The notes: generated by a model not told the origin, from the sequence alone. 64,000 bases of DNA from Bacteroidales bacterium (GCA_017561665.1 JAFZBQ010000002.1:51896-115895), one strand, 5' to 3'. Numbered from the stretch's first letter, positions 34,218 through 43,116 are shown. Translations and numbers: made by a program.

Positions 34218-34955
34218 TTATTGTGATTTTGTTTTACCAACTGGTACTCGTTTGTACTTTTGAACCAATTGGTATCCCAAGAAGAGATCTAAATCCTCTT
34301 TCGTCGTGATCTTAATATTAGTATGACTACCCTTTGAGAAATAGAGTGGTATCCCTAGTGCAGACATGAAGACAGTGGTATGATGTTCCTCAATAGTTTC
34401 GAACAAATGATTCTCCTCTACCTGCCGATAAAGATCTATAACATTCTTATACAGGAAGGACTGAGGGGCAGACAGTGTCATAAAAGAATCGCGGTTGATT
34501 GCTCTCTTTGCACAATCCCCGTCATTACTTCCATAAAGGAGATAGGAATAACTAGCGGTGATAGCGTTTCCTTTTTCCTTGCAAACACGAAGATTATCCG
34601 TTATCATCTCTTCAGACAAGAATGGAGAAGCAGACCAATGTATCATCACAACATCATCAGGCTTAGCTATGTCTGCAAGACCCGCCACACCGTTCATAAT
34701 AGACCGTTCGTATTCAGAACCACCTTTAACTATTTTAAGCAACTTGGTTATACCATACTTTTCGGTAATAGACTTCAAATGCTCTTGATAACCGTCTACA
34801 CACACCAACTCAATGGCATCAATCTCCGGATGGTTCTGGAAATGTTCCATAGTGTATGCTATAATGGGTTTACCCAGCACCTCTACAAACTGTTTAGGGA
34901 CCTTTGCGCCCAAACGGCTACCAACGCCCCCTGCAATAATAATAACGTAGTTCAT
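34218..34955 (-). CDS. IspD/TarI-type cytidylyltransferase with altered active-site motif
   Basis: 245 residues. Nucleotide-binding start IIAGGVGSRLGAKVPKQF (about 6-23; conserved G-x-R and K) is intact. The second IspD motif, normally VHDAxRP with Asp and Arg, reads IHWSASPF (H106, W107, S108, S110). The His and Pro remain but the Asp and Arg do not. In IspD that Asp binds metal. TarI-like relatives make CDP-ribitol or CDP-glycerol; here it sits between licC-like and licD genes. Either a different substrate, or a changed or lost activity, is possible. Confidence 0.75.
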   Translation of the reverse strand: MNYVIIIAGGVGSRLGAKVPKQFVEVLGKPIIAYTMEHFQNHPEIDAIELVCVDGYQEHLKSITEKYGITKLLKIVKGGSEYERSIMNGVAGLADIAKPDDVVMIHWSASPFLSEEMITDNLRVCKEKGNAITASYSYLLYGSNDGDCAKRAINRDSFMTLSAPQSFLYKNVIDLYRQVEENHLFETIEEHHTTVFMSALGIPLYFSKGSHTNIKITTKEDLDLFLGYQLVQKYKRVPVGKTKSQ

Positions 34956-34966
34956 TCTCCTCTGTC

Positions 34967-35686
34967 TTAATTATCGCTTTCAGCCTGAATCTGGCGGGCC
35001 TTCAGCAAATCGTCAACACAATCAACCTCTGTCCACTTATAATCCTTAATATCCTTGAAGTATAACTCAAAGTTCTTTTGGAAGACCATCTGAACCAAGG
35101 CATCCTCAAAGAACAGATTATACATCTCCTCGTTCACCATCTGATTAAGTTGTTCGAGTAAAAATCGCGATGAGACGGCATCCAACTTGGTTATGCTTGC
35201 ATAATTTCCAGCAGACTCTGTGAGATTCTTACTCATCACACACACTAATTCACCTTGTACCTGAACATTGTACTTATTTGCATCTTTGCGAGTGCTATCA
35301 AGCAACACATACGGATAATCTGTGTGCTGGCTAACCACGTCTTTTATCAATGCTTCACTTACTACAATATCACCATTGATAATTGTCACATTCTCGCGCT
35401 GCAAAAAGTCCTTGGCAAACCATAGTGAACCTATTGAACTGGTTATTGAATAGAAGGGATTATGCACAAACTTCACATTATCGTCTTCCAATTCTTTCTG
35501 TATCTGCCTGTACATATAACCTACTACTACCACTATCTCTGCATCCGCATCATATTTCCTGATCTTACGGACTAAACGCTGTAAGATGGTGGTTTTGTCA
35601 TCCAGCTTATACAAAGATTTTGGGTGATTCAGAGTCAGCGGCTGCAACTTCGCGCCCTTACCTGCTGATAAAATGATATATGTCAT
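34967..35686 (-). CDS. licC: LicC-like nucleotidyltransferase
   Basis: 239 residues. ILSAGKGAKLQPLTLNHPKSL (about 5-25) is the nucleotidyltransferase start, with the LicC-like NPFYSITSSIGSLWFAKDF loop and NVTIINGDIVVSE carrying the metal-binding Asp. It would activate phosphocholine (or a related phosphoalcohol) with CTP. It is placed between a LicA-like kinase and a LicD protein. Other possibilities are 2-aminoethylphosphonate cytidylyltransferase, but no phosphonate genes are seen. Confidence 0.75.
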   Translation of the reverse strand: MTYIILSAGKGAKLQPLTLNHPKSLYKLDDKTTILQRLVRKIRKYDADAEIVVVVGYMYRQIQKELEDDNVKFVHNPFYSITSSIGSLWFAKDFLQRENVTIINGDIVVSEALIKDVVSQHTDYPYVLLDSTRKDANKYNVQVQGELVCVMSKNLTESAGNYASITKLDAVSSRFLLEQLNQMVNEEMYNLFFEDALVQMVFQKNFELYFKDIKDYKWTEVDCVDDLLKARQIQAESDN

Positions 35687-35698
35687 AGTCGTAATCGT

Positions 35699-36631
35699 TT
35701 ATTCGTTATACAATGGTAACGCTTTCTTGCTAAACTCCTTTGCGAAATGATACCAAAGTGGTTTCAGATAACCAATCTCTTGTCCTTGAGACTCTTTATA
35801 CATAGTCCAGTGCATATAGAAGAAACCAGAAATAGCTATATATGCATAAAAATGCCTCTGTTCCTTTATTGAGGGCTTACGACCAAAGTACGTAAACAAT
35901 ATTCTGTCCACCTCTTCTTCAGAATGGTCTCCACCACAAACGTATGTACCAATATCAAACCCAGGATCGCCGTAACCTGCATACTCCCAGTCAATGAGAT
36001 GTATCTCATGGTCATTAATCAAGAAGTTCTCGTCGCGGCAGTCACCATGAGTAAGACACTTCTTGATTCCATCGGTCTTTGCCAGTGCATACAACTTGTA
36101 GATACGTTCTTTAATCTCCTTAAACTCTGGAAACTGAGTAAAATTCTCACCATACTTGTCAGCTGGTGTCATGTCACGAATCGATTCCCACTTTTCCTTA
36201 ATATCGAACTCCCATCTAACTTTCGGACGAACAGCATGTAGCTTGCGCAGTTGGATAATACCCCTTACCATATCATTCACGTCGTGGTAGTTGAATGTAC
36301 GTGTTTCCACAAAGCGAGAAATCCGCCAGCCGTAACGAACACTCATTGCTACCAAAGAGGTGTCCACACCGGCATCTTCAATTTGTTTCTGTACTATTGA
36401 CTCTCGTCCACGATCAATCAAAAACTCAGAGCCAAGACCTGGATAACGGAAGACATACCTGCCCCCGTTATACTTAAAAGACAAAACAGAGTTGGAAAGA
36501 CCCTTCTGTAAGGGTTGGAGTTCTGTTATATCTTCAGGCTGGCATCCAAATACTTCACAGATACAATTGTTGATAAACTCAATGTCTGAAGGGTGAAGAA
36601 CACCGCCAGTTGTCTGAATTGATTCTTGCAT
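35699..36631 (-). CDS. licA: LicA-like choline/ethanolamine kinase
   Basis: 310 residues. Aminoglycoside-phosphotransferase fold: CLTHGDCRDENFLINDHEIHL (about 192-212; Brenner motif HxDxxxxN with Cys-Arg insertion) and LIDWEYAGYGDPGFDIG (DFG-like site). NGGRYVFRYPGLGSEFLIDR is the Lys/Arg nucleotide loop. This is the choline kinase (LicA) type. It opens the second polysaccharide locus; 230 bases separate it from a transposase remnant on the other strand. Confidence 0.8.
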   Translation of the reverse strand: MQESIQTTGGVLHPSDIEFINNCICEVFGCQPEDITELQPLQKGLSNSVLSFKYNGGRYVFRYPGLGSEFLIDRGRESIVQKQIEDAGVDTSLVAMSVRYGWRISRFVETRTFNYHDVNDMVRGIIQLRKLHAVRPKVRWEFDIKEKWESIRDMTPADKYGENFTQFPEFKEIKERIYKLYALAKTDGIKKCLTHGDCRDENFLINDHEIHLIDWEYAGYGDPGFDIGTYVCGGDHSEEEVDRILFTYFGRKPSIKEQRHFYAYIAISGFFYMHWTMYKESQGQEIGYLKPLWYHFAKEFSKKALPLYNE

Positions 36632-36834
36632 TATATGATAATACTAGCGATGCATCAATTTAGCATCGCGTTTTTGTAACTTATTAATTTTTAATACTAT
36701 ATATGTGTTAATGCTTGTTCACGATTTGAATAGCCTTCCGATGCGATAAAACGGTTCGACGTCGTTGCAAGTCATTAACTACAAATTATTTAAATAGCCC
36801 TTTGACATTTCACGATTTGAGGTGAGCGTTTGGT

Positions 36835-36842
36835 TACTTTTG
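36835..36842 (+). promoter_or_regulatory. -7 promoter box before the transposase remnant
   Basis: Plus-strand TACTTTTG matches TAnnTTTG exactly; the ATG of the remnant is 22 bases downstream. A TTTG at 36816-36819 is closer than the usual -33 spacing, so the -33 element is doubtful. Confidence 0.5.
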
Positions 36843-36864
36843 TGCCTATATAAAACCCAGAATA

Positions 36865-37266
36865 ATGAACCAAGGCAAATATGTCTTCTCCCAAGTGATG
36901 GATTACTTTCCCCATTGGTTTCACGAAAAGGCCTTTGGCAAGTACGATGGAGACTTTCACGCTAAAAATCTTAACAGTTATAGTCATTGCCCACACTTGA
37001 TGATCTGCCCTTTGACAGGATGTAGATCACTAAAGGATATTTCATTGGTGCTAATCAATGAGACCTATTTCGTTACGAGAGCAAAGACTCCTATGCGGTA
37101 CGATATTGTTAAGAACAACAACACCAATGACCTTGCCGGAATAGTTGGAGCCCGAGTTATTCATATCTCCGGTTATATCAGTAAAAAGAAGTATCCTAAA
37201 GACCTGCGCCTTCTGAAGTTCGATGACGCCGAAAAAGACGCATCAGTAGTATATTGTCTTAATTAG
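36865..37266 (+). pseudogene. Collapsed IS4-type (DUF4372/DDE_Tnp_1) transposase
   Basis: Open frame of 133 residues. Residues 1-60 (MNQGKYVFSQVMDYFPHWF, YDGDFHAKNLNSYSHC, CRSLKDI) match the N-terminal DUF4372 domain of IS4-like transposases. Residues from about 65 (LINETYFVTRAKTPM, then KKYPKDLRLLKFDD) match the C-terminal part of DDE_Tnp_1, which lies some 200 residues later in the intact protein. The middle with the DDE catalytic residues is deleted, but the frame is kept across the junction. No transposition activity is expected. It is the only plus-strand gene-like frame that I accept. Inverted repeats at the ends were not identified. Confidence 0.7.
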
Positions 37267-37281
37267 TTTATAATTATACAT

Positions 37282-38739
37282 CTAATCCATTTGTTTACAT
37301 AGAAATGATGTCAGCCGATCTAACGACTCATCCTTCTTCTCAAATAAATACTTCACCACGAATTCGATTAAAGTATTTCTATCTTCTCTAAGAGTAATCA
37401 GTTCATTCTCGATTTCTGAAAATAATCTTTTTCCACTATTATCTTTTGTGTTTTCCTTTTGATACTCCTGAACAATTTCATCCAAACTCCGCCCATGAAA
37501 TACATAATCGTTCATGTCCCGAAAAAGCTTATGATCGACTGCGTCTACCAATTTGTTTTTTAAGTATTTTTCAAGACTTGGAATTGGTAAATAGTTAAGC
37601 GGAACATTAACTGAAATTTTCTTTTTAGAAATGTAGTCATTAACTAACTCCTCTACGTCCCCGTCCAGTATAATACAAATTGAAGATCTCCTACCTAAAA
37701 GGTTAAATCTAACCACATCACTTGCCAAATCAAGGACATTCATATACCCGCCACAAGGCAATACATGAACTAATTTACTATTCATTAATTGCTTTTCTCG
37801 TAGAATTCTGGAAACGATTGCCTGTGCTAGATCATCTTCAACCAGTATCACTTTATCATAACCAGTGTGGTCATATAGTATACGAGTAGCATATGCTGGA
37901 TAACATGGATTTATTGTCTCCATTGTATTGTCCGCATGTCTCTCAATATAAAAAATATTTGATGGCTTAATGTTTCCTACAAGTTCAATTGAGTGCGTCG
38001 AGAAGTAGACTGCATAATTAAAACGGTATGCCATATCCTCAAGGAATTGTAGCAAACGCTTCAATGAAGACGGATGTAGTGCTAGTTCAATCTCATCCAA
38101 AAACAAAAGACATGGCTTCAAGAGACTAGCCCGATCGTTGTTTCTAATATACAAGGAATTCAAAACGCTCACAAGAAGGTTTTCTCCAGTAGACATATGA
38201 AACTGGCTGACCCGTTTTCCATTTTTTTCATAGAAAAAGATACTTCCTTTGAATTTATCATAATGATTAGAAACCATCCATAATTTCTCATAATACTCCT
38301 CATTCCCTTGTAAAATAAGGCCTAAATTTTTACGAATAAAATCACTTGCGGCAATCAATTTGTCTTGTTTAATTGACTCGAGATTATTGATATTATCATA
38401 TGTCATATCCTTGAACCGATTCCCGAATATTAAACTTCCCTCAAAAAAACCTTTAATATTCATTGCTGGTCCTTCAGAAAATTTCTGCCAATTTCCATTT
38501 ATTTGCTTCCAAGATCTATGAGAATCGCCTAATGTGAAAGAGATTGAAGCATCAGTATCTGTCTTACCAAAATACTGTTTCATAGGAAGATTGAAAAACA
38601 CACTTGACGCGCAAGCAACAATAGTACTCTTTCCTGAACCATTCTGGCCAGTAATTGCATACAAACCTTTCTCAATAGGGAGATTGATTTCAAAATCTTC
38701 GATACATTTGATTTTATGAATCTTTATACTGAGTTTCAT
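37282..38739 (-). CDS. OLD-like AAA ATPase with TOPRIM-type domain
   Basis: 485 residues. Walker A GQNGSGKST (31-39), ABC-type signature STGENLLVSVLNSL, Walker B LLFLDEIELALH (about 217-228) and H-loop YFSTHSIELV. The C-terminal half looks like a TOPRIM nuclease: VILVEDDLAQAIVSRIL (acidic E/D start) and ICIILDGDVEELV (DxD). This is the overcoming-lysogenisation-defect (OLD) plan of ATPase plus TOPRIM, seen in many phage-defence systems. No partner gene such as GajB is beside it. AT-rich. Promoter not found. Confidence 0.75.
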   Translation of the reverse strand: MKLSIKIHKIKCIEDFEINLPIEKGLYAITGQNGSGKSTIVACASSVFFNLPMKQYFGKTDTDASISFTLGDSHRSWKQINGNWQKFSEGPAMNIKGFFEGSLIFGNRFKDMTYDNINNLESIKQDKLIAASDFIRKNLGLILQGNEEYYEKLWMVSNHYDKFKGSIFFYEKNGKRVSQFHMSTGENLLVSVLNSLYIRNNDRASLLKPCLLFLDEIELALHPSSLKRLLQFLEDMAYRFNYAVYFSTHSIELVGNIKPSNIFYIERHADNTMETINPCYPAYATRILYDHTGYDKVILVEDDLAQAIVSRILREKQLMNSKLVHVLPCGGYMNVLDLASDVVRFNLLGRRSSICIILDGDVEELVNDYISKKKISVNVPLNYLPIPSLEKYLKNKLVDAVDHKLFRDMNDYVFHGRSLDEIVQEYQKENTKDNSGKRLFSEIENELITLREDRNTLIEFVVKYLFEKKDESLDRLTSFLCKQMD

Positions 38740-39361
38740 ATCTTTTTTAGTAGCTTTGGATTATCATTTATTATTATCTATGGGTTGAATGGAAACCCTC
38801 CCTTGTGGCTGACGCGTCACATCGTCATTTTACATTTTCGTAATACTTCCGCGACTCAGCGCCCGGATTTAGCGTTTTACTTCTATTGCCATTCCGTAGT
38901 CCCCTTTCGAGAACTCTATTTCGAAACCGCTTTAGATATCAAGTTAAGTAGTTTCCGCCAACTGATGCTTCTGCAACCTCTCCTTCAGAATCTCCGTTCC
39001 TTTCATTTTGGCTTAAGTCAGTGTATGGAGTAATACACTTTTTAAAACAGCAACCGTTTATCTGTTTATACTGAACGAGTTTGGTCCACAATCTATTAAG
39101 CCACATTCGCTGGGTAGTCAACCAACCTTACATAGTTAACTTGTCCAGATTGAACCCGGCTCCGCCGGTGATGATTAGGGTATGCATAGTTGGTGGTATG
39201 GTTGTCGTTGTTTGTCGAATGTCCGGCTTGGTTATATTTTAGTAACGGTCGGCATATCTATCTTCTTATCAAATACCCGGGAGCAGGTTTCAGTTGCGAT
39301 TAGTGTTGAAGTGGTTGGTAGTCAGTTTGGTTATCCCGGATAAGCGGTTTCACAAGTTCTT
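38740..39361. other. Gene-poor gap with degenerate remnants
   Basis: A 622-base stretch with no convincing gene apart from the rmlB stub at 39128-39187. Small frames exist on both strands but show no family motif, and they are broken by stops. The bases after the OLD-like gene, where the flanks change between AT-rich and mixed composition, look like old recombination debris. Confidence 0.6.
39128..39187 (-). pseudogene. Stub of dTDP-glucose 4,6-dehydratase (rmlB-type)
   Basis: The frame ATG 39185-39187 to TAA 39128-39130 reads MHTLIITGGAGFNLDKLTM. The first part is the RmlB NAD loop ITGGAGF(IG), the second NLDKLT is the stretch that follows the second beta strand in RmlB (INLDKLTYAG). About 20-25 residues between them are missing and the rest of the gene is gone. 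This reads as an internal deletion and truncation of an rmlB gene. Confidence 0.65.
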
Positions 39362-39622
39362 TCACCGCATAGCTTTGAGTTCATTGAACGTCCTTGCACC
39401 TTCGGCATCAACGGATTGGATCATCTCCATAAGGTTGTGGGCATATGACAGTTCCGCATCATTCAAGAAACCTCCTCGCGCCCTGACATACTGAGACAGT
39501 TGACTGGCCAACACATTGAGTCGCATCCGCCGCCCCGTCAACCAGCCCAGTCTGGCCGATTTATCCAGCCTGGACCATTCAGCATGCATGCTGTCTATTT
39601 CTTCGAAAATATTGGTGGGCAT
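39362..39622 (-). CDS. Small protein of unknown function next to the TIR gene
   Basis: 86 residues, helix-rich, basic in the middle (GWLTGRRMRLNVLASQL, about 26-42). No family recognised. It starts 14 bases after the TIR-protein stop and reads in the same direction, so it may be co-transcribed. A shadow of nothing visible on the other strand. Could be real or a remnant. Confidence 0.45.
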   Translation of the reverse strand: MPTNIFEEIDSMHAEWSRLDKSARLGWLTGRRMRLNVLASQLSQYVRARGGFLNDAELSYAHNLMEMIQSVDAEGARTFNELKAMR

Positions 39623-39636
39623 AACAAGAAAACGAT

Positions 39637-40395
39637 TTATAGATTATCTGAAGTAACATCATATCCTTGTTCACGAAGTTCTTTAACCAATCTATACTGC
39701 CAGGCACCATCTTTATCTAATGGGGTATAAACGACCCCTTTAAGATCACTGGGCTCTTCAACACCTTTCTGCAGAAGAAGAAAGACCCTTTCGCGTCCAA
39801 GTAGAGCCATAAAATAGCCCATTTCAAATACTACGTTCTGCCGTGCACGATCTTGCATTTTACGTGCATAGTTCTTTCTTCCTTTATCATCTGCAGTCAA
39901 TAAAACCACAGCAAAACCCACGTCATTCCCTTCTCTCTCAAACTTTTCGATAACTGTCCTTCCTTTATCTGGTTGTTCTGCCAGAATGACTGGAGTGAGT
40001 CCTAAATTCTCAATGGTCCTCGCAACGGTTTGCTTAACTGCGTTATTGTGTCCATGTACAACGAATACTTTTTTTGAATTATAGGATCTTGGTGTTGATG
40101 TTTTATCATCCTTACTGATTTTACCTGTTAGTTCCATAAGGACTTTATAAGACGGGCTAATACTATCATAAATTTGTTCAAGAACAAAGCAATTACCATT
40201 CTTCTTCGCATTAACGAAAATCTGAAAGTCAGAATCATTTTGTAAATAATCAAAGGACTTGAAATAGACATACGCACTCTCATACCATTCATGGTATGCT
40301 TTGCATTCCTCTCCATCACGATTCATCGGAGGTGTATTCTCTCTTAAAGAAAAATACTTCTGATGAAGATTCTCTATCCGTTCTCGTTCCGTCAT
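39637..40395 (-). CDS. TIR-like nucleotide-binding protein (CAP12/PycTIR type)
   Basis: 252 residues. N-terminal helical part (about 1-105) and a C-terminal TIR-like domain: SKKVFVVHGHNNAVKQTVARTIE (107-129), GLTPVILAEQPDKGRTVIEKFE (132-153, catalytic-type Glu), AVVLLTADDKG and RARQNVVFEMGYFMALLGRERV (183-204). This is the TIR-type nucleotide-binding family (Cap12/Pycsar effector fold) that breaks down NAD+ in CBASS- and Pycsar-like defence. No cyclase gene is beside it in the window, so the trigger is unknown. Confidence 0.85.
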   Translation of the reverse strand: MTERERIENLHQKYFSLRENTPPMNRDGEECKAYHEWYESAYVYFKSFDYLQNDSDFQIFVNAKKNGNCFVLEQIYDSISPSYKVLMELTGKISKDDKTSTPRSYNSKKVFVVHGHNNAVKQTVARTIENLGLTPVILAEQPDKGRTVIEKFEREGNDVGFAVVLLTADDKGRKNYARKMQDRARQNVVFEMGYFMALLGRERVFLLLQKGVEEPSDLKGVVYTPLDKDGAWQYRLVKELREQGYDVTSDNL

Positions 40396-40447
40396 AACAA
40401 CCGTTAATAAATACTACTGTCTATTTACCTTTAGCTTTTAATGAGAT

Positions 40448-40588
40448 TCACAGCACATCTACCTCGCAGATCTTCTTGTCTTTGATTCCCTGTGTCAGTT
40501 TCTCTGCGTTTGCCTCAATATCGGGGGCGAACATATTATGTGTACGGTGAGTTACGTTGTCAGATATGAATTTGTCTAAGTTGAACAT
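40448..40588 (-). pseudogene. Stub of a UDP-sugar 4,6-dehydratase/epimerase gene
   Basis: Frame of 46 residues from ATG 40586-40588 to TGA 40448-40450. The start MFNLDKFISDNVTHRT then MFAPDIEANAEKLTQGIKDKKIC matches the N-terminal extension of Bacteroidetes sugar-nucleotide dehydratases, which normally continues with a VIGGAGTIGS NAD loop. It breaks off at that point (CEVDVL, then stop). Second truncated dehydratase in this gap (see 39128-39187). Confidence 0.6.
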
Positions 40589-40608
40589 ACTATACTAGTG
40601 CTATATAA

Positions 40609-40935
40609 TTACATTAGCGTAACCTTATACGAATGCTTTTGCTCAAAGCCTCCTCCAGAGATTGTTAGCACCCCTTCGTTAAAAGAGAATTCTTGATATC
40701 TGCTAGAGAACTCGCAAAAGCATCTGTCGTCGCTAGACAACAACGGTATTGAAACATTATTATCTCTCGTTGTGTCTATTAAAACACGGGCTTCTCCTCG
40801 AAATAAGACTTTTCCATCCACTGTGTCGTAGTATAGGATATGTGCCCGTATTACCATTACTGTGTTAGCAGATTCTATATCGGCAATGTTGCGATAATCA
40901 ATAATCGCATAGATATTATTATCCTGACTGAGCAT
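40609..40935 (-). CDS. Small hypothetical protein
   Basis: 108 residues, strand-rich (VMVIRAHILYYDTVDGKVLF, ARVLIDTT, CEFSSRYQEFSFNEGVLTISGGG), no signal peptide and no membrane segment. Family not recognised. Twenty bases upstream of the dehydratase stub. Located in the defence island; could be a partner of TIR or of a lost system. Confidence 0.5.
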   Translation of the reverse strand: MLSQDNNIYAIIDYRNIADIESANTVMVIRAHILYYDTVDGKVLFRGEARVLIDTTRDNNVSIPLLSSDDRCFCEFSSRYQEFSFNEGVLTISGGGFEQKHSYKVTLM

Positions 40936-41180
40936 AGCATTAGTATTCTACCTTTTGATAACACTCATTATTTCGTATCAACGACGATTAATATACTCCC
41001 GGTCAACTCATACTTCTATGAATCTTCTAGGTTATTGTGATATCCCGAAGATTCCCATCATAGCTATATCTGTGCTGAATATTTTTCTGCCCATCACGAT
41101 TCCGGAGATTTAAAAACCAAGAGACGTAATAATAAGTTATTTATTAACAACGTAAATATCTCGTTTTAATGGAATATGGT

Positions 41181-41831
41181 TTACCAATTCTCTTGTGTCA
41201 TCTGTTCTACTGCAGCTTTTACACATCTAGAGTACTCTTTATCAGGTCCCATCTCAACTTCAATATTTTTTTTCAACATCTCTTTAATAGAAGGGTTACT
41301 GGCTGCTTTATATCGTTCCACCAAATATGTTACTTTCTCTATTGCTGTCTTTCTCTGCTCCATCAGTTCTGGACGATTTAATTTCAACCTATTCTTCATA
41401 TTTTCTGCTCTTGCACAGCCAGGTTTTTGCATCACCATTGTACCCAAGAATATGAAAAAATCATCCGGATTTTCGTAATATGGATTGATATATGGCAGAT
41501 TCTCGTCAAAGGAGTCATTCTTATTCGAATTGCAAACTTGGCAACCCAATCCTAGGTTGGCCCATTCAAATGTTTTGTCAGGATATACTACCTTAGGACG
41601 GAAGTGTTCTATGTGTGGATATGATACCGCTCCTATATATCCCTCGCAATACATACATTTACCGTTCGTTTCACACTTAAGAGCATCCCTAACCTCCTGT
41701 TGGTTATACTTGTTTTTAACCTCATCAGGGACCTTGAGGCCACTATTCACATACGACATCAAGTCCCTCGTCCAAGATGCTGCATTCCTAGCCAATACTA
41801 TGGGTTCTGCGGTTTTAGTGAGTTTTATCAT
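41181..41831 (-). CDS. HNH endonuclease, PtuB-like (Septu)
   Basis: 216 residues. Zinc and catalytic ligands: CMYCEGYIG (CxxC, about 58-66), HIEHFRPK (HxxH, about 73-80) and CQVCNSNKND (CxxCN, about 98-107). Typical of retron/Septu-type HNH nucleases, which cut DNA or tRNA. Its ATG is one base after the stop of the AAA ATPase, so the two are surely coupled. Region before and after has no other nuclease. Confidence 0.85.
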   Translation of the reverse strand: MIKLTKTAEPIVLARNAASWTRDLMSYVNSGLKVPDEVKNKYNQQEVRDALKCETNGKCMYCEGYIGAVSYPHIEHFRPKVVYPDKTFEWANLGLGCQVCNSNKNDSFDENLPYINPYYENPDDFFIFLGTMVMQKPGCARAENMKNRLKLNRPELMEQRKTAIEKVTYLVERYKAASNPSIKEMLKKNIEVEMGPDKEYSRCVKAAVEQMTQENW

Positions 41832-41832
41832 C

Positions 41833-43056
41833 CTACTCCAACAACTTTGAGATAGCCATTGGCATTAGGCCTTCCAACCCTTCTGTCTTAAATTCTGCGC
41901 GCATGGCATCTACCATACCTTCCGTTACTTCTTGGGTAGCGTACTTGGCAACAATTCTATTAAGGGCATCCTCTGCCCATATAGGCATAGTAAAAGGTAC
42001 TCCAAGCACTTCGTTTAAAATCTCATTCGCATTACGGGCCTTATTAACTATATCAAGTTTATCACTATAAACCCTGTTATTCTCATTGTATCTAAAAGCG
42101 TACACATTAGAATCCTTTACCGAAGCCACAATAAGTGGGCTATGGGTAGAAACAATAAACTGCACACCAGGGAATGCAGCCAAAAGGTCTGGCAAAACAG
42201 AGCGTTGCATTGTTGCATGAAGGTGATTTTCAACCTCATCAATCAATACAACTATCTCACGCTCCGTACTTGCAAGGTTATATATCTGCCAAGCCAAATC
42301 AATTAATGCAGCAAGACCGCCAGAAACGGCATCAAGCAAAAAATCTCCTGTTTTCGTGTTGAGTACTATTTCATAGTTCCTAATACTAAGTTTTTCAAAA
42401 CCTATGTGCTTAGGCATTATGATACTTAATACCCTCTCGAAACCATCATACCATGACATAGCCTCTGCGTCGGGTTCAATATACTTATTACCTTCTCCAC
42501 CTATAGCCCAGCTTAACAAAGTTTCTTTAATATGATAGTTGACAGATCTATGATAGAAAGGGTTCTCTTCTAACGATTCTCTCATTGCAAACTGACTCAC
42601 TTGATCATAAGCTTGTCTCCTAGATACTTTTTGTGTTGAGATTGAAGGGACCGTCTGATACTTGAAAATATTTCTGTGAGATAAAATATTAATACCAGGT
42701 ATAATCCTTTGGTTTTGAAATAATACCTGGTAACGAGCTGATGTCGCATCTTTTGGCACTTGAAGCTTACACGAATAATTATCAGAAAAAGAGAGAGCTC
42801 CTATTACTGCTAGCGGCTGTTCCTCCTGTTTCCATCTGAATAGTCCTGCTATGAATTTAATAACACCCGATTTCTCATCTTTCTTAGGAGTAGCCAACTC
42901 CTGAAAGTTCCAACCCAGACTGCGGGCGAGGATATGTAATAGAGTCGTCTTTCCACTACCATTAGCTCCCGTCAATACGGTAAGTCGGTCATGGAAATCA
43001 ACATCCAATCTCTCAAACTGTTTCCAGTTCGTAATCTCCAAGTGCTTGAACCTCAT
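41833..43056 (-). CDS. SMC-like AAA ATPase, PtuA-like (Septu)
   Basis: 407 residues. Walker A GANGSGKTT (30-38), signature LLDAVSGGLAALIDLAW, Walker B IVVLIDEVENHLH and H-loop FIVSTHSPLIV. This is the RecF/PtuA-type ABC ATPase paired with an HNH nuclease one base downstream, the plan of Septu defence (PtuAB). A DNA adenine methylase and a ParB-like gene lie 60 bases upstream in the same direction. Confidence 0.85.
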   Translation of the reverse strand: MRFKHLEITNWKQFERLDVDFHDRLTVLTGANGSGKTTLLHILARSLGWNFQELATPKKDEKSGVIKFIAGLFRWKQEEQPLAVIGALSFSDNYSCKLQVPKDATSARYQVLFQNQRIIPGINILSHRNIFKYQTVPSISTQKVSRRQAYDQVSQFAMRESLEENPFYHRSVNYHIKETLLSWAIGGEGNKYIEPDAEAMSWYDGFERVLSIIMPKHIGFEKLSIRNYEIVLNTKTGDFLLDAVSGGLAALIDLAWQIYNLASTEREIVVLIDEVENHLHATMQRSVLPDLLAAFPGVQFIVSTHSPLIVASVKDSNVYAFRYNENNRVYSDKLDIVNKARNANEILNEVLGVPFTMPIWAEDALNRIVAKYATQEVTEGMVDAMRAEFKTEGLEGLMPMAISKLLE

Positions 43057-43116
43057 ACTACTAAACTCCTAATTGACAAATAATAACGAAGGACTACTAT
43101 TAAACTTACACGAAAA

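Noticed and set aside
36647-36669. Hairpin GCGATGC / GCATCGC followed by GTTTTTG on the plus strand, upstream of the licA-like gene.
   Set aside because: It could be a weak plus-strand terminator, but no plus-strand gene runs into it, and the stem is only 7 bp.
38740-39121. Small open frames on both strands after the OLD-like gene (105 and 60 residues).
   Set aside because: No conserved motif and no good start context; they overlap one another on opposite strands.
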